Shown here one piece after another: positions 20,049-27,293 of a stretch of DNA of 64,000 bases. Within the stretch, counting starts at the first letter, position 1. Every line of letters starts with the position of its first letter. The notes below the pieces were generated by a model. That model did not search any database. It had not been told where the DNA came from and saw nothing but the letters and a program-made list of their open reading frames with translations. The DNA is from Dyella sp. OK004. GTDB taxonomy: Bacteria; Pseudomonadota; Gammaproteobacteria; Xanthomonadales; Rhodanobacteraceae. The DNA lies in assembly GCF_900114495.1 (NCBI RefSeq), contig NZ_FOZI01000002.1:1-64000 (forward strand), in the 5' to 3' direction. A program made the translations under genes and the position numbers.

Positions 20049-20942
20049 ATGATGTTTTCCGGCCTTAGTGCATTTCCACTGACTCCGCTGAACGAGGTGG
20101 GCATCGACGAGCCCACGTTCGTCCGGCTAATCGAGCGGCTGGCGAGTGCCGGCGTTGATTCCATCGGCGCGCTGGGATCAACCGGCAGCTATGCCTACCT
20201 CACGCGCGCGGAGCGCTTTCGGGTCGCACAACTTGCCGTCGGGCACGCGGAAAACACCCCGGTGATCATCGGTATCGGCGCTCTGCGCACAAGGGATGTC
20301 CTTGATCTGGCCGAGGACGCACAGAAGGCTGGAGCGAGCGGCGTGCTGCTTGCGCCGATGTCCTACCAAAAGCTGTCCGACGAAGAGGTCTACGGTCTCT
20401 ATGAAACCGTGACCCGCTCCTTGTCAGTACCGCTGTGTGTCTACGACAACCCAGCAACGACACATTTCGAATTCAGCGATGAGCTGCACAGCCGAATCGC
20501 CCAGCTCCCCCATGTCGCATCGATCAAGATCCCGGGTGTGCCGGTTGATCCCACTGCAGCGCAAGCACGCGCAGCACGGCTGCGCGCGATGATTCCTTCG
20601 CACGTGACGATCGGCGTCAGTGGTGATGCCTTCGCGGCAACCGGCCTCAACGCAGGATGCGAAGCCTGGTACTCCGTCATCGGTGGATTGTTTCCAAAAA
20701 CTGCCCTGGCCATCACGCGTGCCGCGCTAACCGGTAACGCGCAAGGCGCCCGGCAGCTTTCCGACAAACTGGCACCTTTGTGGGCGCTGTTCCTTCAATA
20801 CGGCAGCCTAAGGGTCACGGCCACCGCAGCCGAAATCCTCGGGTTGGTCACCCGCCCTAGCTTGCCTCTGCCAGTCCGGACGCTGGAAGAAAGCGAACGG
20901 CAGCGCCTCCAGCTCATTCTCAACGAGTTGGCGCTGGCGTAA
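20049..20942 (+). CDS. DapA/N-acetylneuraminate-lyase family aldolase
   Basis: A 297-aa TIM-barrel class I aldolase. The Schiff-base Lys160 lies in SIKIPG and the catalytic Tyr132 in VYDNP. The substrate loop reads GSTGSYAY in place of the GTTGE of true dihydrodipicolinate synthase, so it is probably another member of the family (keto-acid or hydroxyproline-type lyase) rather than the lysine-biosynthetic enzyme. The start ATG at 20049 follows AGGAGAG. It is downstream of the EamA gene on the same strand and probably under the same MocR control. Confidence 0.87.
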   Translation: MMFSGLSAFPLTPLNEVGIDEPTFVRLIERLASAGVDSIGALGSTGSYAYLTRAERFRVAQLAVGHAENTPVIIGIGALRTRDVLDLAEDAQKAGASGVLLAPMSYQKLSDEEVYGLYETVTRSLSVPLCVYDNPATTHFEFSDELHSRIAQLPHVASIKIPGVPVDPTAAQARAARLRAMIPSHVTIGVSGDAFAATGLNAGCEAWYSVIGGLFPKTALAITRAALTGNAQGARQLSDKLAPLWALFLQYGSLRVTATAAEILGLVTRPSLPLPVRTLEESERQRLQLILNELALA

Positions 20943-20996
20943 GAGCACGACGCCACCCGCCACCAGTTCCATTTCTTCCGCTATCAGATTGCGCAT
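20943..20996 (-). other. Possible double-glycine leader relic
   Basis: On the minus strand an ATG at 20996 starts MRNLIAEEMELVAGG, which has the look of a class II bacteriocin/microcin leader ending in Gly-Gly. The frame then runs into the antisense of the DapA-like gene, so no plausible core peptide follows. Either the core was lost or the resemblance is fortuitous. Nothing else is recognisable in 20997-21274. Confidence 0.3.
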
Positions 20997-21274
20997 ACCT
21001 GACTTCGCCGCGTCGATACCGCACTCCGCGTCTCGCGTGGCAAAAAGTGACTCCTATCACAGGATTGAAAGCCGAGCGTCTCCACTAACGCCCAACACTG
21101 CCTTCCGTGACGGAATCACAACGCGGTCGGCTGTAAACCGCACGCTCCCCACAAGCAACTAAACGTTTGTCGAGTGTCCACCGTCTGATCTGGCGGCAGG
21201 ACACCTTTTACCCGCGACCCGAAGCCGAACCAGCCTCAGTAACACACGTGCAAACCACCATAGGAGAAATGGTT

Positions 21275-22555
21275 ATGAGCAAGCGTGTATCCCTGAGAGG
21301 CACTCGCGCCTTTCGATCACTCGGTCAAGTCATCGCCGCCCTGGTACTGGTTGTGCTGTTGTCGGCAGCCTGCGTTCAACCACCGTGGTTCGCCACCTGG
21401 TATGCAGCGCCGCAGAACTACAACCTCCTCTTCCCCGGCACCACCGTTCCGCCACTCACGATCTCGAACCAGTCGGTACGCCAGATTGTCCACACGTCGC
21501 ATGGCGGCAGCCTGATCCGCGTCAAGCTGTCCAACTTCTTCGGAACCACGCCCGTCACCTTCGATGAAGCCCGGATTGCACGCAGCACGGGCAACGGCGG
21601 CGTCGACCTCGCCACCGATCATAGGCTCCGATTCGGCGGCGCGCGCACCGTAACGCTCGCGCCCGGCGAAGAACGATGGAGCGATGCGGTCAACCTGCAG
21701 GTCCCGACGCAATCGGATCTGGCGATCAGCCTGTACGTTCCGCTGAACACGCCCATCGTTACGACCCACACGATAGGCATGCAAACCAACTACCTCTCGC
21801 CGGGCAACCAGGTAGGCGCCGCAACGATGGGTAGTGCCACGACCAAGAACACCTACTTCTGGCTCAGTGAAGTCGATGTATCGACTGCCAGCGCATGGGG
21901 CAGCGCCACCGACCTGGCGGCGCATCCCTTCAAGGTGGTCGTGACGTTCGGCGATTCGATTACCGACGGATACGGCTCGACCCTGAATGCCAATCGCCGC
22001 TGGTCCAACGACCTCGACAACCGCGTACAAGCCGCCGATGACCTCGGCCATGTAAGCGTGGTCAATGCCGCCATCGCGGGCAATCGCTGGATTTACGATG
22101 GCGTCGGTCCCGCCGCCCTGACGCGATTCTCCCACGATGTGGTCGGCGTTTCGGGTGCAACCCACGTGATGATCCTGCTGGGCATCAACGACATCATCAT
22201 CGGCGGGGTCTACCCGCCACAGGACGTATCCGCCGATCAGATCATCGCGGCCATGCAGGCCACCATCGCCCAGGCGAAAGCCAACAAGGTCAAGATCTAC
22301 CTGGCGACACTGACCCCCTACAACGGGTCCTCGCCCTACGACGCCATAGGGGAAATGAAGCGCGAAGCCATCAATGCCTTCGTACGCTCGGCGAACGGCG
22401 CCGACGGCGTGCTCGATTTCGACCAAGTCGTGCGCGACCCGTCCAATCCCACCAGCCTGTTGCCCGCGTACGACAGCGGCGATCATCTGCATCCCAACGA
22501 CGTGGGATACCAGGCAATGGCGGACTCCATCGATCTTGGCTTGCTCGACGACTGA
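21275..22555 (+). CDS. Exported SGNH/GDSL hydrolase
   Basis: Secreted or membrane-tethered esterase of 426 aa. An N-terminal hydrophobic signal (VIAALVLVVLLSAAC) could be a weak lipobox. After a beta-rich N-terminal region come the SGNH blocks: FGDSITDGYGS (nucleophile Ser, about 228), GNRW (about 269), GINDI (about 302) and DHLHPNDVGY with the catalytic Asp and His (about 402). AGGAG lies eight bases before the ATG at 21275, better than the in-frame ATG at 21269. It acts on an unknown ester, as in rhamnogalacturonan or lysophospholipid esterases. A truncated second copy of its 3' third lies at 42.22-42.55 kb. Confidence 0.9.
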   Translation: MSKRVSLRGTRAFRSLGQVIAALVLVVLLSAACVQPPWFATWYAAPQNYNLLFPGTTVPPLTISNQSVRQIVHTSHGGSLIRVKLSNFFGTTPVTFDEARIARSTGNGGVDLATDHRLRFGGARTVTLAPGEERWSDAVNLQVPTQSDLAISLYVPLNTPIVTTHTIGMQTNYLSPGNQVGAATMGSATTKNTYFWLSEVDVSTASAWGSATDLAAHPFKVVVTFGDSITDGYGSTLNANRRWSNDLDNRVQAADDLGHVSVVNAAIAGNRWIYDGVGPAALTRFSHDVVGVSGATHVMILLGINDIIIGGVYPPQDVSADQIIAAMQATIAQAKANKVKIYLATLTPYNGSSPYDAIGEMKREAINAFVRSANGADGVLDFDQVVRDPSNPTSLLPAYDSGDHLHPNDVGYQAMADSIDLGLLDD

Positions 22556-22596
22556 CCGTCGACAGCTTCGCCATGCTTGCGTTGAAACGTGCAAAA

Positions 22597-22624
22597 CGGC
22601 CGCCCCGTACAACCGGGGCGGCCG
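22597..22624. terminator. Strong GC hairpin between SGNH and H-NS genes
   Basis: cggccgccccg (22597-22607) pairs with cggggcggccg (22614-22624) across a short loop. On the minus strand TTTT follows, so it fits a terminator for the H-NS-like gene, and it may also stop the convergent SGNH transcript. The same hairpin is copied in the mosaic at about 42.50-42.53 kb. Confidence 0.75.
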
Positions 22625-22673
22625 AATTCGGTACCGCAACTTCGGCCGCCACATAGCGGTCCATAGCCAGACT

Positions 22674-23121
22674 TCAAACCGTCTTCTTCGCGACGGCCCT
22701 TCTGCCCGCGCGCTTAACCGTTTTCTTTGAAGTCTTCTTCACAGCCTTCGTCTTCTTAGCCGGCGCAGCTGGCTTTACAGAGCCACCAATAAGTAGAGAC
22801 TCCTTGGTGACACCGCGGCGCCTAAGGCGCCTTAGCAAACCACGCAGGTTGACGCCCGCGCCCCGACCAGGTCAGGGATGGGTCCGAAAGATCGCGGTAC
22901 TTAGGCGCTACTGATCCTGCCCTACCCTTTTTGGCCGGCGCCTTCTTGCCGCGCGAGGGGAAAATGTCCTCCAGGCGGAGGCCACTGTTGTTCAACAAGG
23001 TCTCGATCTTCTGCCTGACAGCCTGAACCTGTGCGGCGTGAGCTTCTTGCATCTGCGCGCTGGCGTTTGCGATGAGCGCCTGAAGCTCTTTCGGGGAAAG
23101 GGTTTTTAGATCAATTGCCAT
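22674..23121 (-). pseudogene. H-NS family nucleoid protein, frameshifted before its lysine-rich tail
   Basis: From ATG 23121 the frame reads MAIDLKTLSPKELQALIANA, a coiled-coil oligomerisation region, then the H-NS DNA-binding core TWSGRGRQPAWFAKAP and a stop at 22824. In the +1 frame the family continuation goes on (RRRGVTKESLLIGG, then a run of about 35 residues rich in Lys and Ala such as KKTKAVKKTSKKTVKR) to a stop at 22674. Removing one C near 22825 restores a 148-aa protein. The site is a 14-bp palindrome, ctaaggcgccttag, so a slippage mutation or sequencing error is possible. No Shine-Dalgarno is visible, and only 11 bp separate it from the divergent gene. Confidence 0.8.
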
Positions 23122-23132
23122 GGGGGAGACCA

Positions 23133-24152
23133 ATGCAGTCCAAAAACGCATTCGGCATTCGTTGCATTGCCAAGATCGTGTCGGTAGCCGGACTTCTCGG
23201 CGCCGCGTCATTCCTGCCTGCTGCAGCTTCGACTAACGGCATCGCTGCCGAGGCACAAGCCCAAGCGATGAAGTCCTGGCATGAAACGATGAGGCACATG
23301 GCCCCGCCTGCAGCGGGTTGTTTCCACGCTTCGTTTCCCAGCGTCATCTGGGAAAGAGCTTCATGTGGAGCTACCAGCTACCGTTCCAATCCACATGTGA
23401 ACAGCAGCACGTTGGAAACCGTCGGCAATGGCAATGACTACGCCGCAAGCACGGCCAATTTGACCAGCTCGGCAACGGGCAGCTTCCCGGTCGTGACTGG
23501 GCTGACGAGTGAAACCGGAGCGAGCGGCAGCAACGACTACACTCTGCAGCTCAATACCAATCTGGCCAACGCCTCGCCCGCCTGCGCAAGCTATGGCTAT
23601 GCGAGCTGCCAGGTCTGGGAGCAGTTCATCTACTCGTCGAACTATGCCGGGGCGGGTGCGCAAGTATTCATACAGAACTGGATGTTCATCCCGGCGCACG
23701 CCAAGTGCCCGGGCGGGTGGAGCCATTACCGCACGACCTCCTACAACGGCTGCTATAAGAACAGCAATGCCGTAAATACGGTCACCGTTCCGGCGACCCA
23801 GCTTGCGAATATGAAGCTGGCTGGTTCGGTTGTGGCAAACGGCAACGACACGGTGACCTTCACCAATGGTGCCAATGCTTACGCGGTGAGCGAGGGCGAC
23901 AGCACACTCGGCATGGCCCATGTGTGGAAGCAGTCCGAGTTCAACATCGTCGGCAACGGCGGCGGTTCGGGGGCCACCTTCAACGCCGGCACGCCGGTCA
24001 CGGTGAACGTGCAGGTAAACGACGGCAGCACGAACGCTCCAAGCTGCCTGGCCAATGCCGGCTCGACTGGTGAAATCAACAATCTGAACCTTGGTCCGTG
24101 CAACGCGATGGGCGGCACCTCGCCTTACATCCAGTTCACCCAGTCGAACTGA
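23133..24152 (+). CDS. Exported protein of unknown function
   Basis: A 339-aa protein with a signal peptide (IAKIVSVAGLLGAASFLPAAA). The mature part is rich in Gly, Ser, Asn and Thr with about eight cysteines, including CFHASFPSVIWERASC and ASCQVWEQFIYSS, and looks like a beta-rich secreted domain. I do not recognise the family. GGGGGAG immediately upstream supports the ATG at 23133. The promoter must lie inside the divergent H-NS-like gene, because only 11 bp separate the two starts. It is followed by its own terminator. Confidence 0.72.
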   Translation: MQSKNAFGIRCIAKIVSVAGLLGAASFLPAAASTNGIAAEAQAQAMKSWHETMRHMAPPAAGCFHASFPSVIWERASCGATSYRSNPHVNSSTLETVGNGNDYAASTANLTSSATGSFPVVTGLTSETGASGSNDYTLQLNTNLANASPACASYGYASCQVWEQFIYSSNYAGAGAQVFIQNWMFIPAHAKCPGGWSHYRTTSYNGCYKNSNAVNTVTVPATQLANMKLAGSVVANGNDTVTFTNGANAYAVSEGDSTLGMAHVWKQSEFNIVGNGGGSGATFNAGTPVTVNVQVNDGSTNAPSCLANAGSTGEINNLNLGPCNAMGGTSPYIQFTQSN

Positions 24153-24193
24153 TTGCTTCAAGCAGCAACGTGCTGCATGGGATGAACCAAGAA

Positions 24194-24228
24194 CGCTGAG
24201 GGGCTCGCGCCTCTCGGCGTTTTTATTT
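24194..24228 (+). terminator. Rho-independent terminator after the secreted protein gene
   Basis: cgctgaggggc and gcctctcggcg form an 11-bp stem (two G-T pairs, 4-nt loop) at 24194-24219, followed by tttttattt. Confidence 0.88.
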
Positions 24229-24387
24229 CTGTGACGCATGGCCAAGTCAGCACCAGCAGGGTGTTCAGCACTCTCTGTAATCGATGTTCCGCCTGCCCTG
24301 AATCGGACCATTGAGTTAAGGCCTTCACGGGCTACCATGAACACCCATAACGGCAGAAACGTGCTCACACAAGCAGGCTTATAACGC

Positions 24388-24534
24388 ATGACAGGCGAGG
24401 ACATGCTCAACAAGGTTACTCATCGTCCCCCTGCCCCCGAAGAAGCCCTTATCACACCGCATGGCGGTGTGCTTAAGGTGCGCTACCTCCCGACCGCCGA
24501 GACCCGCGCGCTGAAGCAGCACAGCGCATGTTAG
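24388..24534 (+). CDS. Possible 48-aa small protein
   Basis: ATG at 24388 opens a 48-codon frame with ALITPHGGVLKVRYLP and TAETRALKQHSAC. No ribosome site and no recognised family; a random frame or gene fragment is equally possible. The rest of 24229-24778 shows nothing but the minus-strand terminator. Confidence 0.25.
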   Translation: MTGEDMLNKVTHRPPAPEEALITPHGGVLKVRYLPTAETRALKQHSAC

Positions 24535-24663
24535 CGCTAGTGCATCTGCGCTGATCTGTCGCCAGATAAAATTTCTGAGCCGCAATCGCAGGGCCTTTCC
24601 TCAGAATCTCACCACAGAGCGATTGGCCTGCCCAACGAAACGCATACTTAAATCGTCGATCCA

Positions 24664-24696
24664 ATAAAAAAATGGGGCTGCTTTCGCAGCCCCATT
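24664..24696 (-). terminator. Terminator of the HEYAE/PKD/ricin gene
   Basis: aatggggctgc/gcagccccatt stem (24671-24696, loop tttc) followed on the minus strand by a run of Ts (complement of aaaaaaa at 24665-24672). It ends the transcript of the gene that stops at 24779. Confidence 0.88.
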
Positions 24697-24778
24697 TCCA
24701 TCCCTGTCCGGCAAGCTTCCAGTTTGCCGCATTCCTTAGTGCCTCACGGCACGGTCAAGCTGATGTCGCCAACAACGA

Positions 24779-26557
24779 TTAGAACGTGAACTGATCGTTC
24801 GTCGAGGTTGACGACTGGCACGTCCACTGGATCACCTTGGCGCCTGAGCTACTGGAATTGCCCGAGATATTCACGCACAAGCCGTTGCTACGGGAAACGA
24901 TGTGATAGCGACCACCCACCGCCATCAGGCTCCACTGATCATTGGTCGAGCTACTGCCCTGGCACCCATACTGGATCAGCTGCGTACCCGTAGCCGTCGA
25001 GCTGCCCGGCACGTTGAGGCACAGCCCGCTGCCCTTGGCAACCAGGTGGTAGTAGCTACCCACTGGCACCAGCGTCCACAGCTCATTGCCGGTGGCCGCA
25101 CACGGCGACTGGATCACGCCGGCGCCCGACGAGTTGGTGGCCACGTTCAAGCACAAGCTGCTATTGGCGGCGATGATGTTCGTTGCGGGCTTGCTGACCG
25201 TCACCGATACCGTCTTGCTGCTGGTCTTGCCGCTTGCGCTGTCGGTCACCGTCTCGGTCACGCTGTAAGTGCCAGCGGCCGCGTAAGTGTGGCTTGGGCT
25301 GGTGGCGGTCGAAGTGCCGTTGTCGCCAAAGGTCCATGCGTGCGAGGTGATCGTGCCACCCGCATCGGTGGAGCTATCGGTGAAGGTCGCCGTCAGGCCA
25401 TTGGTGGTGGCACTGAAGTTGGCCGTCGGCGTCCCGCCAACAGCAGCGCCGACGATCGCGTGAACGAATTCGCACTTGGCCGTGTCGTTGGACCACGTGC
25501 CCTGGACAGCGAAGCTGCCCTGACCGCTCTTCATGTTCTGTAAGGCGCCACCCGCGGCCAGGGCACAAAGATCGCCGTTCTCTTGGCCATTCGGGTCGGT
25601 CCAGCCCGCCGCGTTGCCATTGGGGAAGAACTGGTCAGTAATGGTCTCTGCGTACTCGTGGCCCTCAGTAATCGAGAATCCGTCGAGCGTTCCTGCTGCG
25701 CCGGCATTAACGCCGTGCTCACCGCACGTATATTGCCCACCAGCGTCGATGTCGTTCACGTAGGGCATATTGGTGTAGGCGATGGAGCCCGCGTTGGCAT
25801 CGCTGGTTGAGCTGTGATAAGCGCAAAAGGTGCCGTTTGGAGTATTGAACCCATCAGGAGTGCTCCCCGTAGGGGACAAGATGACGTATTGCACGTAACG
25901 ATTAGAGGCGGCCGTGGTGTTGCCAAAATGCTTGGCGGCGGCGACTGCCTCGGCGGCCAGCTGCGCCGACGTGGCGCTACTTGGTGAAGCGGCCGCGTTG
26001 TCGTACCAGATACCGGCATAGGCACCGCCGGTGGGATAGCCCACGAAGCTCGCATTATTCGGGCATACCGTCGCACCGGCGGTAACGTTCGGGCCATCGC
26101 AGTACTGGGTCATGACGCCGGACCATAACTCTCCTCCGGTACCGAGACCCTTGAAGAATTTCTGCAAGTAGGGAACCACACCCGCATTATCTTTGCTCAG
26201 CGAGACCAACCCGGTGGCGGCATCGGTGGTGAGATTGCCCCACTGGTTGCCATAAACCACCAGGTAGACGCGCGGCTTGCCGCTGGTGACGCCATTACCG
26301 TTGGCATCGCCACCACCGTAGCTCATCAGGTTGGCGGCGGCCGCAGCCTTGGCGGCCGGCGTGGCCACCATCAAACCGTCATGACTCTTGCGATAGTTGA
26401 TGATGTCCTTGTTGGCGGGAACGACCACGCCGTGCCGATATGCGTGACTGTTTTTCTGCGCGGCCTGATTGCCGCTGTTGCCTTCAGTGGCGACTGCACT
26501 CGCAGCCAGCGTAAGCAAGGCTGAGAAGGTAGCTGCCTGAATCAAACGAACGCTCAT
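24779..26557 (-). CDS. Exported HEYAE-motif protein with PKD and ricin-B lectin domains
   Basis: Secreted 592-aa protein. Signal peptide at 1-23 (FSALLTLAASAVATE). A catalytic-looking region of about 350 residues contains GHEYAETITD at 299-308, a HExxE-like zinc motif, followed by a conserved WTDPNGQENGDLCAL segment; I suspect a metallopeptidase but do not recognise a named family. A PKD domain follows (about 376-463, AWTFGDNGTSTATSPSHTY), then a ricin-type beta-trefoil (464-592) with three QxW-type repeats, which should bind glycans. The PKD-ricin part is almost identical to that of the S53 peptidase gene upstream. GGGAG precedes the ATG. Promoter element A lies about 181 bp upstream. Confidence 0.85.
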   Translation of the reverse strand: MSVRLIQAATFSALLTLAASAVATEGNSGNQAAQKNSHAYRHGVVVPANKDIINYRKSHDGLMVATPAAKAAAAANLMSYGGGDANGNGVTSGKPRVYLVVYGNQWGNLTTDAATGLVSLSKDNAGVVPYLQKFFKGLGTGGELWSGVMTQYCDGPNVTAGATVCPNNASFVGYPTGGAYAGIWYDNAAASPSSATSAQLAAEAVAAAKHFGNTTAASNRYVQYVILSPTGSTPDGFNTPNGTFCAYHSSTSDANAGSIAYTNMPYVNDIDAGGQYTCGEHGVNAGAAGTLDGFSITEGHEYAETITDQFFPNGNAAGWTDPNGQENGDLCALAAGGALQNMKSGQGSFAVQGTWSNDTAKCEFVHAIVGAAVGGTPTANFSATTNGLTATFTDSSTDAGGTITSHAWTFGDNGTSTATSPSHTYAAAGTYSVTETVTDSASGKTSSKTVSVTVSKPATNIIAANSSLCLNVATNSSGAGVIQSPCAATGNELWTLVPVGSYYHLVAKGSGLCLNVPGSSTATGTQLIQYGCQGSSSTNDQWSLMAVGGRYHIVSRSNGLCVNISGNSSSSGAKVIQWTCQSSTSTNDQFTF

Positions 26558-26737
26558 GATGAACTCCCGGTTTTAGGTTTTGAGGCAAGCGCACCCTATG
26601 CGGCCGCCTGGACCCCATGCTGGTTGCCGCAACGAGATGCGGCCCTTGACCTAACAAACATGTCTTCCCCACGCCCCGTTGCCAACACGCCAGCCCCCGA
26701 TTTCTCTGTGCACGGCATGTCGTAGCGGTGACCTCTA

Positions 26738-26781
26738 TATAACGAGAGGTGGAAAGAAAACCCTACCTAGAGATTATTGAA
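26738..26781 (-). promoter_or_regulatory. Conserved ECF-type promoter element, copy A
   Basis: On the minus strand AGGTAGGGTTTT (26757-26768), 12 bp, then CGTTATA (26738-26744), preceded by TCAATAAT. This layout recurs four more times with the same 12-bp distance. It lies about 181 bp upstream of the HEYAE/PKD/ricin gene and is read as its ECF-sigma promoter. Confidence 0.65.
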
Positions 26782-26870
26782 CGAGATCACAAATGCGTAT
26801 GCGTTCTGGGAGAAAAAAAGTACGTCCAAATGCCTGGCAGTGTGGCACCAGCCTTAACTTTCTCCTCATA

Positions 26871-26970
26871 AACTCGGTGGGCCGCTATCGGCCAATCTTG
26901 CTACAACATCGAGATCAACGATGGTTGGGTGCTGGCAGAGAAATCACCGCCGATGCGCATCTCTCCCAGC
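26871..26970 (-). pseudogene. Relic of a fecR 3' end
   Basis: The plus-strand text ccgctatcggccaa at 26881 and the following 80 bp parallel the 3' end of the intact fecR gene (30780-30870). On the minus strand it encodes GGDFSASTQPSLISML, matching SGNFSAGDQTSLIQML of the intact FecR. No complete gene remains. It sits just upstream of promoter copy A, as the intact fecR sits just upstream of copy C. Confidence 0.6.
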
Positions 26971-27163
26971 GAAAGATCAACTCCTCGGCGCATCTTCTCC
27001 CCATGAGAAAAGCAGCGATATACATAGCTCACCAAGCATCGAGTGGGCGCATCGCGGCGCCCTATTGATGTGCCGCGCGCGGAGACAGACGGTTCAAACC
27101 CGCGCAGCTCATATTCCGCCGACAAAGCCATTCGCACTCGGGCGACTCTCTCTCGTTCTGACG

Positions 27164-27191
27164 AAAAAAGGCCCGACCTCTCGGTCGGGCC
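27164..27191 (-). terminator. Terminator of the S53 peptidase gene
   Basis: ggcccgacc (27170-27178) and ggtcgggcc (27183-27191) form a 9-bp stem. On the minus strand a TTTTTT run follows. It lies about 100 bp past the stop at 27294. The rest of 26971-27293 holds no recognisable gene. Confidence 0.85.
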
Positions 27192-27293
27192 CTTCGTTTT
27201 CATCCGACGCCATTCACATTATCAACACCAAGCTCCAGTTGTTGATGGCGCCGCGTCCTCCAGCTTCGCACTGGCCTCCGCCATACCGAGCGA

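Noticed and set aside
21317-22654. 445-codon minus-strand frame opposite the SGNH hydrolase
   Set aside because: Antisense shadow; the plus-strand gene has signal peptide and all SGNH blocks.
23361-24413. 350-codon minus-strand frame opposite the secreted protein gene
   Set aside because: No familiar motif; the plus-strand reading has a signal peptide, ribosome site and terminator.
27085-27115. tRNA-like ggttcaaaccc segment
   Set aside because: No matching anticodon or acceptor stems around it; only the loop-like string is present.
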